Made by a program: the position numbers and the translations under genes
Part shown: piece by piece, positions 16,394-25,319 of the stretch
Numbering within the stretch: position 1 is the first letter of the stretch
Layout of the letters: each line of letters opens with the position of its first letter
From: an uncultured Campylobacter sp.
GTDB taxonomy: Bacteria; Campylobacterota; Campylobacteria; Campylobacterales; Campylobacteraceae
Assembly (NCBI GenBank): GCA_937990735.1
Contig: CALKQT010000007.1
Location: forward strand, 1 to 49,477
Length of the DNA: 49,477 nt
Direction of reading: 5' to 3'
The notes under the pieces: generated by a model
Database searches by the model: none
Told to the model about the DNA's origin: nothing
What the model saw: the letters and a program-made list of their open reading frames with translations, nothing else

Positions 16394-17671
16394 ATGCAAA
16401 AAAACGAGGTTATGAACGATTTTAAAAAGCTGTGCGAGATACCGCACCGCAGCTGCGAAACGGAGCAGATGGGGGAGTTTTTAGCGGATTTTGCGCGCTG
16501 CCAGGGCTTTAGCGTAAACGTCGATGAGGCTGGCAATATCCACGCCGTAAAGGGCGAGCCTAAAATTTGCTTGCAAAGCCACTACGACATGGTTTGCGTG
16601 GGCGCGGCGCCGAATTTAGAGCTGATCGAAGAAAACGGCATCCTAAGGGCGAAAAACTCGAGCTTGGGCGCTGACGACGGTATCGGCGTGGCGATGATGA
16701 TGGGCGCAATGAGGGAGTTTGCGAATTTAGAGTGTCTATTTACCAACGACGAAGAGGTCGGGCTCGTGGGCGCAAACGCCTTTAAAGGTAAAATTTTATC
16801 GCCGAATCTGCTAAATTTAGACAGCGAAGAGGATGACCGCGTGACGCTGGGATGCGCCGGCGGCATAAACGTGAGCGCGAAAATCGGCGCCGCGAGCGTC
16901 AAAAAGAGCGGTAAAATTTACGAGATTGGCGTTACCGGGCTTAGCGGCGGGCACTCGGGCAACGAGATACATAAAAATATCCCAAACGCGACGAAGCTGC
17001 TGGCAAAATTTCTCGCCGAGGAGGGCTGCGAGCTAATCAGCCTTGATTTTGGCGAGAGGAGCAACTCGATCCCCGCAAACGCCGTGTGCAAGGCGATCTG
17101 TGCGCATGAGCCAAAGCAGCGCGGCCTAGCGTGGGTAAAGAGCCTGGGTGAAGGCGAAGCGGACGTGCTGGTAAACAGCGGCAAAATTTTGGCGCTCATT
17201 AACTCCTTCGCTCAGGGTGTGCGTAGCTACGATACGCAGCTTGGCATGGTAAATGAAAGCATAAATCTCTCGACCGTTAAGCAAAAAGAGGGCGTGATCG
17301 AGTTTGACTTTTTCGGACGCGCGATGAAGCGAGAGGGGCTCGAAAATCTGGGCTTTGAGACAGCTACGCTAGCTAGCGCGCTAGGTTTTGAGGTCAAAGT
17401 AACCGACCGCTCGGCGAACTGGGCGCCGTGCATCAGCGACTTCGCGCATCTGGTGCTTGAGGAGCTAACGAGACTTAAGCCGCAGGCTAAATTTGCCGCC
17501 GTGCACGCAGGTCTTGAGTGCGGCGTACTGGTCGCAAAACAGCCTGAGCTGCAAGCCTGCTCCATAGGCCCGAACATCCACTCGCCGCACTCCGTGAACG
17601 AGCACTGCGAGATAGCGTCGGTGGAGATGATAGCGGAGGTGGTGAGAAATATCGTCGCTAGATTGCAATAA
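16394..17671 (+). CDS. pepD: PepD-type aminoacyl-histidine dipeptidase (M20 family)
   Basis: PepD is a cytosolic zinc dipeptidase that cleaves X-His and other dipeptides. I use the ATG at 16394, giving 425 residues, because it has an AAAGGAG ribosome site 5 bases upstream. Zinc-ligand motifs are His63 and Asp65 (SHYDMV), Asp94/95 (LGADDGIG) and Glu120/121 (TNDEEVGL). The later IGPNIHSPHSVNE segment supplies the final zinc histidine. The length is slightly below the E. coli enzyme (485). The gene stands alone between repeat-rich gaps. Confidence 0.93.
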   Translation: MQKNEVMNDFKKLCEIPHRSCETEQMGEFLADFARCQGFSVNVDEAGNIHAVKGEPKICLQSHYDMVCVGAAPNLELIEENGILRAKNSSLGADDGIGVAMMMGAMREFANLECLFTNDEEVGLVGANAFKGKILSPNLLNLDSEEDDRVTLGCAGGINVSAKIGAASVKKSGKIYEIGVTGLSGGHSGNEIHKNIPNATKLLAKFLAEEGCELISLDFGERSNSIPANAVCKAICAHEPKQRGLAWVKSLGEGEADVLVNSGKILALINSFAQGVRSYDTQLGMVNESINLSTVKQKEGVIEFDFFGRAMKREGLENLGFETATLASALGFEVKVTDRSANWAPCISDFAHLVLEELTRLKPQAKFAAVHAGLECGVLVAKQPELQACSIGPNIHSPHSVNEHCEIASVEMIAEVVRNIVARLQ

Positions 17672-17685
17672 ATTTAGCGGCTTGT

Positions 17686-17770
17686 CTTTTGAGTGCTTTT
17701 TGCGGATTTCGTTAAAATTTGACTCGATAGGCTATATGCCTTATCTTCGTCAAATTTTAACTTCAAAACC
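17686..17770. repeat. Structured repeat unit, copy 1
   Basis: The unit is bounded by CTTTTGAGTGCTTTTT on the left and ACTTCAAAAC on the right. It contains a perfect 13-base inverted repeat, GTTAAAATTTGAC at 17711-17723 and GTCAAATTTTAAC at 17749-17761. A second imperfect stem (GATAGGC with GCCTTATC) lies in the loop. Copy 2 lies about 150 bases downstream. Confidence 0.75.
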
Positions 17771-17818
17771 CCAAAAATCATCTCAAAATACTTTGCCTTT
17801 AAAATTTAACGGCGCTTC

Positions 17819-17953
17819 CTCTTTTGAGTGTTTTTATAGAAATTACGCTTGTAGCATTGCTACGATAGTTTTGAAATAAATTTGAAAATTTTAATCTAAG
17901 ATAGGCTTTATGCCTAGCCTTAATTAAAATTTTCTGCACAACTTTCAAAACGA
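17819..17953. repeat. Structured repeat unit, copy 2
   Basis: This unit starts with CTTTTGAGTGTTTTTA and ends with ACTTTCAAAAC, the same boundaries as copy 1. Its hairpin has perfect 12-base arms, GAAAATTTTAAT at 17884-17895 and ATTAAAATTTTC at 17923-17934, around an inner stem containing ATAGGC and GCCTAG. An extra small hairpin, GTAGCATTGCTAC at 17851-17863, is absent from copy 1. The outer arms differ between the copies yet remain complementary. Confidence 0.75.
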
Positions 17954-18121
17954 CCTCACGATACGTTGTCTTAGCTTCTTGCATTACAAATTTGATTTTA
18001 AAATTTGCAGCGATTTTTATAAAATACAGATCATAATAAACACAGCTACCAAGAATCAAAATTTTAAAATTCCGTCAAATTTAAGTGCGTAAATTTAAGC
18101 TCGCATCTGCAGGCTGAAATT

Positions 18122-18763
18122 TTACGGAAAATTCTTATCCTTGCTGTGGCACAGCTCGTTTAAAAAGCACTCCTTGCAGTTTGGCTTTATCGCCTTACAG
18201 GTGTAGCGGCCGAAAAGCACCATGCCTTGGTGCAGCTTGCCAAGATCCGTCTTAAAAGCCTCGCTCAGATCGCGCTCCGTAAGCTCGGGCGTCTTTGCGC
18301 GGCTCAGCCCTAGGCGATGCGCGACGCGAAAGACGTGCGTATCCACCGCCATCACGTTTGCGCCCGCTCCCTCTAAAAGCACGACGTGAGCGGTCTTTTG
18401 CCCCACGCCCGCAAGAGATTTTAGCCCCGCTTCATCAAGCGGCACGACGCCGTCAAAGTCGCTAACCACCGCCTGCGCCATTTTGATTAAATTTACCGCT
18501 TTGTTGTTGTAGAAATTACACGAGCTAATTAGCAGTTTAACGCTCGCCAGATTGGCTTTTGCGAGCTCCTTAACGCTAGGAAATTCCGCAAAAAAGCGCG
18601 GCGTAATCAAATTCACCCGCTTGTCGGTACACTGCGCGCTAAGCATCACGCAGACCAAAAGCTGATAGGTGTCTTTAAATTTCAACTCACTGCGCTCTTC
18701 CGCGAAGTTTTGCAGAATTCTCTTTTTTATCTCTAAAATATCTTTTTTACTTCTCATTTGCAT
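18122..18763 (-). CDS. nth: Endonuclease III (DNA glycosylase/AP lyase)
   Basis: Nth removes oxidised pyrimidines and cleaves abasic sites in base excision repair. The 213-residue protein has the helix-hairpin-helix LAGVGQKTAHVV with its catalytic lysine, the catalytic aspartate in AVDTHVFRVAHRL, and the 4Fe-4S cluster cysteines Cys189, Cys196, Cys199 and Cys205 (C-x6-C-x2-C-x5-C). The start could be the first ATG or the one two codons later; both have weak upstream signals. It is divergent from peb4 across about 100 bases. Confidence 0.96.
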   Translation of the reverse strand: MQMRSKKDILEIKKRILQNFAEERSELKFKDTYQLLVCVMLSAQCTDKRVNLITPRFFAEFPSVKELAKANLASVKLLISSCNFYNNKAVNLIKMAQAVVSDFDGVVPLDEAGLKSLAGVGQKTAHVVLLEGAGANVMAVDTHVFRVAHRLGLSRAKTPELTERDLSEAFKTDLGKLHQGMVLFGRYTCKAIKPNCKECFLNELCHSKDKNFP

Positions 18764-18827
18764 TTCCTCAAGGCGGAATTCTACCCTAAAATTCTAAAGT
18801 ACAGTTTGATTGTTAACAACTTTGAGT

Positions 18828-18833
18828 TATAAT
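18828..18833 (+). promoter_or_regulatory. Promoter -10 element for the peb4 operon
   Basis: A perfect TATAAT lies 27 bases before the peb4 ATG. TTTGAT, at a 17-base spacing upstream (18805-18810), could act as a -35 element. An AAGGA ribosome site precedes the ATG. Confidence 0.65.
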
Positions 18834-18859
18834 CGCCATTAAAATTTTTTTAAGGAATT

Positions 18860-19672
18860 ATGATGAAAAAAGTTTTATTTACAGCACTTAGTTTGGCTGC
18901 CGCTATCAGCCTTAACGCTACCGTTTACGCTACCGTAAATGGCAAAGACGTAACCGAAAAAGAGCTTGCTCCGCTACTTCAAGGCATAGGCAATGTAGAT
19001 ATCGCTGCTCTTAATGCCGATCAAAAGAAGGAGCTTATCGATAAAGGTATCGATCTGATGCTGCTAACGGATGAAGCTAAAAAATCGGGCGTTATGGACG
19101 AAGACGTTTATAAAAAAGAGCTTGAAATCGTAAAAGATAACTTAGCGCTTCGCGTATGGCAGGCTAAAGAAGCTAGCAAAATAAATATTGATGATAAAGA
19201 AATAGCCGATTTTTATAACAAAAACAAAGCGCGCTTTACCGAGCCTGCGAGAATCAAAGCGGCTCAGATCGTCGTTAAAACCGAAGCTGAGGCAAACGAT
19301 ATTATTAAGCAGTTAAAAGGGCTTAGTGACAGTGCGCTATTTACTAAATTTGCAGAGCTTGCCAAAGCCAAATCTATCGATCCGCAGGCTAAACAAACCG
19401 GCGGCGAGCTAGGCTGGATGCCTAGCGATCAGGTCAAGCCTTTTGCCGATGCGATCTCTAAGATAAAAGATGGTCAAATCACTACTAAAGCGATTAAAAG
19501 CAGGGTCGGATATCACGTAGTGTTAAAAGAGGAGTCTCAAGCTAAAAAGCAGTTAAGTCAAAGCGAGGCAAAGCCTTTTATTGAGCGCGTGCTTAGACAG
19601 CAAAAAGCGGCAAAAGTAGTCGAGCAAAAAGCGGCAGATCTTCACAAAAATGCTAAAATCGAGTATAAATAA
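18860..19672 (+). CDS. peb4: PEB4-type periplasmic peptidyl-prolyl isomerase/chaperone
   Basis: PEB4 (Cbf2) is the SurA-like chaperone that helps outer-membrane proteins fold in Campylobacter. The 270-residue protein has a Sec signal peptide (about residues 1-20), an N-terminal chaperone helix region (TVNGKDVTEKEL onwards), and a parvulin domain at about 125-235 with QTGGELGWMPSDQV and GYHVVLKEE. Strong promoter elements and its place at the head of the fba operon suggest high expression. The peb4-fba order matches Cj0596-Cj0597, from memory. Confidence 0.96.
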   Translation: MMKKVLFTALSLAAAISLNATVYATVNGKDVTEKELAPLLQGIGNVDIAALNADQKKELIDKGIDLMLLTDEAKKSGVMDEDVYKKELEIVKDNLALRVWQAKEASKINIDDKEIADFYNKNKARFTEPARIKAAQIVVKTEAEANDIIKQLKGLSDSALFTKFAELAKAKSIDPQAKQTGGELGWMPSDQVKPFADAISKIKDGQITTKAIKSRVGYHVVLKEESQAKKQLSQSEAKPFIERVLRQQKAAKVVEQKAADLHKNAKIEYK

Positions 19673-19686
19673 TATAGGAGCTAAAA

Positions 19687-20751
19687 ATGGGCGTTTTAGA
19701 TATAGTAAAACCGGGCGTTTTAAGCGGCGATGACGTAAGTAAGGTCTATGCGTATGCGAAGCAGCAGGGCTTTGCGATCCCTGCGGTAAACGTGGTGGGG
19801 AGCAACTCTATAAACGCCGTCTTGGAAAGCGCTAAAATCGCAAATTCGCCCGTAATAATTCAGTTTAGCAACGGCGGCGCGGCGTTTTACGCAGGCGCTA
19901 CTTGCCCTAATGCCGCAGTTTTAGGCGCTATCGCAGGCGCGCATCAAGTGCATGCTTTGGCGGCTCATTATGGGGTTGCGGTGATTTTACATACCGATCA
20001 TGCCGCAAGGAAGCTGCTCCCGTGGATCGACGAGCTTATAAAAGCCAATACCGCTCATAAAAAAGCTCACGGCGTGCCGCTTTTTAGCTCGCACATGCTC
20101 GATCTTAGCGAGGATGATTTGGAGCTAAATTTAGCGACCTGCGAGAAGTATTTGGAAATTTTAAACGATCTTGGAATTTCGCTTGAGATCGAGCTTGGCG
20201 TCACAGGCGGCGAAGAGGATGGCGTCGATAATACCGGCGTCGATAACGCGCGGCTTTACACCCAGCCCGCAGATGTCGCACTCGCCTACGAGCGGCTAAG
20301 CAAAATCAGCGATAGATTCAGCATTGCAGCAAGCTTTGGCAACGTCCACGGCGTGTATAAGCCGGGTAATGTTGTGCTGAGACCTGAAATTTTGAAAAAT
20401 TCGCAAAAATTCGTCCGCGAAAAATTTAATCTGCAATCTGAAAAGCCTGTAAATTTCGTCTTTCACGGCGGCAGCGGCAGCGAAACCTCCGACATCAAGG
20501 CAGCCGTTAGTTACGGCGTCGTTAAGATGAATATCGACACCGACACGCAGTGGGCGTTTTGGGACGGCGTGCGTGCTTATGAGGCCAAAAATCGCGGCTA
20601 TTTGCAAGCTCAAATCGGCAATCCGGAAGGTGAGGATAAACCGAATAAAAAATTCTACGATCCTCGCAAATGGCTGAGAGCGGGCGAGCAGAGTATGGTG
20701 GCGCGCTTGCAAGTCGCATTTGACAATCTAAATTGCCTAAATAGGAACTAA
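19687..20751 (+). CDS. fba: Class II fructose-bisphosphate aldolase
   Basis: This zinc aldolase interconverts fructose-1,6-bisphosphate with the triose phosphates; in Campylobacter it mainly serves gluconeogenesis. The 354-residue class IIA protein has the zinc and catalytic motifs LHTDHAARK, EIELGVTGGEEDGVDN, FGNVHGVYKPGNV and VFHGGSGS. It begins 14 bases after peb4, with an ATAGGAG ribosome site, and ends one base before the next gene, so all four genes are likely one transcript. Confidence 0.97.
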   Translation: MGVLDIVKPGVLSGDDVSKVYAYAKQQGFAIPAVNVVGSNSINAVLESAKIANSPVIIQFSNGGAAFYAGATCPNAAVLGAIAGAHQVHALAAHYGVAVILHTDHAARKLLPWIDELIKANTAHKKAHGVPLFSSHMLDLSEDDLELNLATCEKYLEILNDLGISLEIELGVTGGEEDGVDNTGVDNARLYTQPADVALAYERLSKISDRFSIAASFGNVHGVYKPGNVVLRPEILKNSQKFVREKFNLQSEKPVNFVFHGGSGSETSDIKAAVSYGVVKMNIDTDTQWAFWDGVRAYEAKNRGYLQAQIGNPEGEDKPNKKFYDPRKWLRAGEQSMVARLQVAFDNLNCLNRN

Positions 20752-20752
20752 T

Positions 20753-22042
20753 ATGGATCGCCCAAATAACGAAGTGCTCGATATCACGCTACCTGAGGCG
20801 AAGGAGCGCTCGTTAGCGGGCGTTTTTTTTAAGATCGCAGCTCTGCCAATTGCGGTTTTTGTGGTGTTTTTGCTGGGCTATTTGGGGCTTATCGGGTTGA
20901 AGGTAGAAATGCACTCGATCCTGATGCTTGCAGTTTTGCTCATTATTGCACTAATTTTAGCTCGTCATAATGCAGAATACGGTTGCTTAAATTTTCAAAA
21001 TAATATCGATGACTTCAAGCGCGAGCTGAAAAATTACATCGTCGCCAATCTCCTAAGTATCGGCGGTAAGAAAAAATCCGATGCCAGCTTTGATCTTTTT
21101 GTGGATGAATACGGCTACTCACTGCGTAATCAAAACTACGCTTCCGTCGCATCGGCAGTCTTTCCGATGCTTGGAATTTTAGGAACTTTCATCTCGATTG
21201 CGATTTCGATGCCGCACTTTTCCTCAAGTAACATTGATGGGCTCGAAACCGAGATCGCGCAGCTTCTAGGCGGCGTAGGTACGGCGTTTTACGTCTCGAT
21301 CTATGGAATTTTCTTAGCGCTTTGGTGGATATATTTTGAGAAAAAAGGCATTAGCAAATATGAGCGTCTGCTCATCAAATACAAAAATTCCACTAAAAAT
21401 TTTTTCTGGAACAAAGACGAAATAACACAGGGCTATCTGAGTGAAATTTTAAACGCTAATTCTGAAATTTCGCGCTCATTTGCGATGATGAGCTCTACGA
21501 ATTTTACTGAAAGGCTAAATCGCCTAATCGATGAAAAAATCGGCGCTTTTGAAAGCGTGATGGAAGCCGAGAAGCGAAGTATGGCGATTACACAAGAAGA
21601 GCTTGAAAAAGCAGGCGAGATGATCCAAAGGACAAATCTCGCTCACGGCGAGTTAGATAAGAGCTTCGCTCAAATTTTATCTGCGCTCAAGTCCGTGTCT
21701 GCAAGCCTAATCGAAATTCAAAACGGAATTTCCGCGCAGTATCTAAGCCAGTCTAAGGCTTTAACGGACGGGCAAGGCGAGCTGGCTAACGCTACGAGTG
21801 CATTAAGCGCTCAAATCAAGAGCCTAAATGCCTCCTTGGGCGGGTTTGCGGGCGAAATTTTAAGTTCGCAGAATGCTTACGCCACTAAAATTGACGCTAG
21901 CTTTAAGGGGCTAAGCGCGGATTTGAAGGCACTTTTAGCTGGAGAGGGCGCTGCGCGGACGAGCAACGAAAGCATCATCGAAGAGCTTAAAAAAACGCTT
22001 GCGAGCATCGATGAAAAAGCACTTTTAGATGAAAACGAATAA
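20753..22042 (+). CDS. MotA/TolQ/ExbB-family channel subunit with long cytoplasmic tail (ZorA-like)
   Basis: The protein has 429 residues and four predicted membrane helices at about 24-49, 54-72, 131-152 and 171-195. The third and fourth helices carry the family signature (VFPMLGILGTFISIAIS and LLGGVGTAFYVSIYGIFLAL), which in MotA/TolQ/ExbB lines the proton path. About 230 residues follow as a helical, probably coiled-coil, cytoplasmic tail, reminiscent of ZorA rather than ExbB. It overlaps the OmpA-like gene by 14 bases, a pairing typical of ion-driven motors with 5:2 stoichiometry. No ZorC or ZorD is present. The arrangement after fba matches Cj0598-Cj0599, from memory, so this seems a conserved housekeeping module of unknown output. 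Confidence 0.82.
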   Translation: MDRPNNEVLDITLPEAKERSLAGVFFKIAALPIAVFVVFLLGYLGLIGLKVEMHSILMLAVLLIIALILARHNAEYGCLNFQNNIDDFKRELKNYIVANLLSIGGKKKSDASFDLFVDEYGYSLRNQNYASVASAVFPMLGILGTFISIAISMPHFSSSNIDGLETEIAQLLGGVGTAFYVSIYGIFLALWWIYFEKKGISKYERLLIKYKNSTKNFFWNKDEITQGYLSEILNANSEISRSFAMMSSTNFTERLNRLIDEKIGAFESVMEAEKRSMAITQEELEKAGEMIQRTNLAHGELDKSFAQILSALKSVSASLIEIQNGISAQYLSQSKALTDGQGELANATSALSAQIKSLNASLGGFAGEILSSQNAYATKIDASFKGLSADLKALLAGEGAARTSNESIIEELKKTLASIDEKALLDENE

Positions 22043-23051
22043 CGAAGAAAAAGAGACCTTTTGGATCGCGTACGCCGATTTGATGGCAGGACTGCTTTTT
22101 GTTTTCGTGCTTTTAGTAGGCGGCATCATCGTCAAATACTTCCTCACGCAAAGCAACCTGCAGGAGAAAGAAAGCCAAATTTCAAGCGCGCTAGCAAGCC
22201 TGCAAAGCCAGGAGAAAAAAAGCGCCGAGCTTGAGGCGCTGAATAAAATTTTTAGTGACCAGCTCGAGAAGCTAAATATCGAAAACACCGACCTTCGCAA
22301 GCAAAATTCCATCTATTTCATACAGATCGAAGATCTGACTGAGATGGCTGAGAAGCTGAAAAAAGAGAATTTAGATATCAACTCGCTTCTGCAAAAAGCG
22401 CGCGACGACGCCAACGCTACGATCAGCCAAAACGAGCTTAAAATCGCCTTTTTGCTCGATCAGCTCACGAAGAAGGAGAGCGATTTTAATAAAATTTTAC
22501 AAGACCTCAACGTCACGAAAAACCGCATCCGCAACCTCACCGGAATGAAGGTCAAGATCATCGCCGATCTGAAGGAAAAGCTGGGCGGCAAGATCCGCAT
22601 CGATAACGAAAGCGGCGCGATGACGCTAAGCTCGTCGATCCTTTTCGACAAAGGCTCAAGCGAGCTGAAAGAGGACGCCAAAGAGACGCTCCGCTCGACG
22701 CTGCAGAGCTATTTCGCCGCGCTTTTGGATAATAATGAAATTCGCGAAAATTTAGATCAGATCATCATCGAAGGGCACACGGATAGCGACGGCGGGTATT
22801 TGTACAACCTCGAGCTCTCGCAAAACAGGGCGTTTGCCGTAATGGATTTCATCAACTCGTGGAATAAAGATGAGCGACTGCAAAAATATCTCATCGCCAG
22901 CGGTCGCAGCTACACGCAGCCCGTGATGCGCAGAGGCGTCGAGGACAAGGACGCCAGCCGCCGCATCGAGATAAAATTTACCCTTTCAAACAAAGAGGCG
23001 ATGGAGGAGATCAGGAAATTTTTGCAGTTCGACGCGAACGCTACGAATTAG
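22029..23051 (+). CDS. MotB/ZorB-like protein with OmpA-type peptidoglycan-binding domain
   Basis: The 340-residue protein has one N-terminal helix (about 13-37) containing Asp17 in AYADLMAGLLFVF, the position of the proton-carrying aspartate in MotB. A coiled coil spans about residues 40-170. A C-terminal OmpA-like domain (about 195-325) has IIEGHTDSDG, LELSQNRAFAV and DKDASRRIEIKF, which bind peptidoglycan in MotB and Pal. It is the obvious partner of the preceding channel subunit. Together they should form an ion-driven complex anchored to the cell wall. Confidence 0.87.
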   Translation: MKTNNEEKETFWIAYADLMAGLLFVFVLLVGGIIVKYFLTQSNLQEKESQISSALASLQSQEKKSAELEALNKIFSDQLEKLNIENTDLRKQNSIYFIQIEDLTEMAEKLKKENLDINSLLQKARDDANATISQNELKIAFLLDQLTKKESDFNKILQDLNVTKNRIRNLTGMKVKIIADLKEKLGGKIRIDNESGAMTLSSSILFDKGSSELKEDAKETLRSTLQSYFAALLDNNEIRENLDQIIIEGHTDSDGGYLYNLELSQNRAFAVMDFINSWNKDERLQKYLIASGRSYTQPVMRRGVEDKDASRRIEIKFTLSNKEAMEEIRKFLQFDANATN

Positions 23052-23372
23052 CGGCTCGCTCGAAATTTTAACCCGCAAACGAGATGACTTAAAATTTTTA
23101 AAATTCTTAAAGAATTAACGTCTCATCTGAAATTTCAACGGCGGCGGAGCGTATCCTTTTATTTTGGCACGAATATTGTAATTTGGCGGCTCGCTAAATT
23201 TCACGCAGCGTTTACACGGCATCTGTCGCGGCGGAATGGGTTTAAATTTTAAGTCTGCGCATTTTGACGCGCTTTTAGCGCTGCCACGCGGATGATATAG
23301 TTTAAATTTAGAGCTTTAATTTGAGCCGTAAATTTAAAGCGGCCTTAACGGGCGGCTTAAAATTTAAATGGA
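23052..23372. other. Gap between convergent genes
   Basis: About 320 bases between the convergent motor operon and the Sel1-repeat gene. It has AAATTT-core repeats (for example TTAAAATTTTTAAAATTCTTAA near 23092) but no gene I can support. No clear terminator stem with a T-run was found. Confidence 0.45.
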
Positions 23373-25172
23373 TCAAAAACCTTGCTCGTTTAGTTTTTTA
23401 TAGGTGTAGCAACTACGCTTAATCCCTAGATCGCAGGCTTTACCATAGTATTTTTTCGCCATACTCTTATCTTTTTTTACCCCTTTGCCGGATTCATATA
23501 AATATCCAAGATTATTGCACCCTTCGGCAATTTCTAAATCACAAGCCTTGGAAAATAATTTATTTGCTATTCGGTAATCTTGTTTTACACCTTTACCAGA
23601 TTCATATAGATGTCCGAGGCCATCACACCCTTCACCGGCTTCTAAATCACAAGCCTTAGAAAACAATTCACTCGCTTTTTCGTAATCTTGCTTTGTGCCT
23701 GCGCCTGAATAATATAAAAATCCAAGATTATGACATCCTATACCATATTCTAAATCACAAGCTTTGGAATATAATTCACTTGCTTTTTTATAGTCTTGGT
23801 TTACACCGTAGCCTGAATGATATAAAAATCCTAGATTGTAGCACCCTTCGGCAATTTTTAAATCGCAAGCCTTGGAAAATAATTTATTTGCTATTTGGTA
23901 ATCTTGTTTTACACCTTCTCCTTGTTCATATAAAGCTCCTAAGTTGACACATCCTAGTCCATCTCCAAGATTGCAAGCTTTAGAATACAGGTCTTTTGCT
24001 TTTTCAAAGTCTTGTTTTACACCTTTACCAGACTCATATAGAACCCCGAGACTATTGCAACCTTCACCGACATCCAAATCGCAAGCTTTAGAATATAGCT
24101 CATTTGCTTTGTTATAGTTTTGCTCTATGACTTCCCCTTGTTCATATAAAACTCCTAGATCACTACATCCTAGCCCGTTTCCCAAATCACAAGCTTTGGA
24201 ATATAGTTCACTTGCTTTCTTGTAGTCCTGTTTTGCACTTTCGCTGGAACTATACAAAACTCCTAGACTATAGCATCCTGTGCTATGCCCTAAATCGCAA
24301 GCTCTAGAATATAAATTTATTGCTTTTTCAAAGTCTTGTTCTATGCCTTCGCCTGAGGCATACCAAAACCCTAGAGCATAGCATCCTATGCTATATCCTA
24401 AATCACAAGCCCTAAAAAACAATTCATTTGCTTTTTTATAGTCCTGCTTTGTATGATTGCCCAAATAGTATGAAGCTCCAAGATTATAACACCCTTCGGC
24501 AATCTCCAAATCGCAGGCCTTAGAATAGAATTGATTTGCTTTTTGGTAGTCTTGCTTTACGCTGCCATCTCCTTTTTCGTATAAAACTCCAAGATTATGA
24601 CAGCTTTCGCCATGTTTTAAATCGCAAGCTTTCAAATATAGCTCGCTCGCTTTTTTATAATCCTGCTTTACGCCTTCACCCGAGGCATATAAAAGCCCAA
24701 GATTGTAGCATCCGTCACCTTCTTGCAAATCGCAAGCCTCGGAAAGCAGTTCGGTTGCTTTTTTGTAATCTTGCTTTACTCCTTTGCCTGAGTAGTATAA
24801 AACACCCAGATTGCCGCAAGCTATGCTATTTTTTAAGTCGCAGGCCTTAGAATATAGTTCGGTCGCTTTTTTATAATCTTGCTCCGTGCCCTTGCCGTAT
24901 TCATATGACGCCCCTAAGGTGGTGCAACCCCAGCCGTCTCCCAAATTACAGGCTTTAGAATTTAGCTCTTTTGCTTTCTCATAATCCTGTTTCACGCCAT
25001 CCCCTGAATAGTATGCCATGGCGAGATTCACGCATGCTAAGGTATTGTTGCTATCGCATTCGCTTTGTAATCTGCTTATACCGGGATCTTCTTGTTCCGC
25101 CGATGGCAAAGCCGTGGCTTCTGCTAGCGATAAAGCCGCCGTGGCGATCAACGCCAAAAATATCTTTTTCAT
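23373..25172 (-). CDS. Secreted Sel1/Hcp-like cysteine-rich repeat protein
   Basis: This 599-residue protein has a Sec signal peptide (about 1-18) followed by 16 consecutive Sel1-like modules of 36 residues. The consensus contains KACDL, GCYNLG, LYYSGKGVKQDYKKA and ELYS elements. Every module has two cysteines spaced as C-x7-C, as in Helicobacter cysteine-rich proteins (Hcp), where they form disulfides within helix-turn-helix pairs. The last module is partial. Hcp proteins are periplasmic or secreted, and some bind beta-lactams. Here the solenoid is unusually long, and near-identical modules suggest expansion by recombination of the 108-base DNA unit. The specific binding partner is unknown. 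Confidence 0.93.
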   Translation of the reverse strand: MKKIFLALIATAALSLAEATALPSAEQEDPGISRLQSECDSNNTLACVNLAMAYYSGDGVKQDYEKAKELNSKACNLGDGWGCTTLGASYEYGKGTEQDYKKATELYSKACDLKNSIACGNLGVLYYSGKGVKQDYKKATELLSEACDLQEGDGCYNLGLLYASGEGVKQDYKKASELYLKACDLKHGESCHNLGVLYEKGDGSVKQDYQKANQFYSKACDLEIAEGCYNLGASYYLGNHTKQDYKKANELFFRACDLGYSIGCYALGFWYASGEGIEQDFEKAINLYSRACDLGHSTGCYSLGVLYSSSESAKQDYKKASELYSKACDLGNGLGCSDLGVLYEQGEVIEQNYNKANELYSKACDLDVGEGCNSLGVLYESGKGVKQDFEKAKDLYSKACNLGDGLGCVNLGALYEQGEGVKQDYQIANKLFSKACDLKIAEGCYNLGFLYHSGYGVNQDYKKASELYSKACDLEYGIGCHNLGFLYYSGAGTKQDYEKASELFSKACDLEAGEGCDGLGHLYESGKGVKQDYRIANKLFSKACDLEIAEGCNNLGYLYESGKGVKKDKSMAKKYYGKACDLGIKRSCYTYKKLNEQGF

Positions 25173-25319
25173 ACATAGCTCCGTTTAAAATTTCGGCTAT
25201 TTTATTTCATTTTCGCTTAATCTTTTGAAAATCGGCGAGCTGTAAATTTACATCGCCGCAAGCTTAAAGGCGAAATTTAGCAAAAAGCGTTAAAATTCCA
25301 AGCATGACAAGGAGCAAAA

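Larger units (their letters stand above)
17672..18121. other. Non-coding gap holding a two-copy hairpin repeat
   Basis: About 450 bases between the convergent pepD and nth genes. Its main content is two related structured units, described in the two separate repeat entries. An 86-codon minus-strand frame at 17799 reads through the second unit and is not convincing as a gene. Confidence 0.6.

Noticed and set aside
17799..18059. 86-codon minus-strand frame
   Set aside because: It is read through the structured repeat unit; its open state follows from the repeat rather than protein-like selection.
20753..23051. Full Zorya defence system
   Set aside because: Only the ZorA- and ZorB-like genes are present; neighbours are fba and a Sel1-repeat gene, with no ZorC, ZorD or ZorE.
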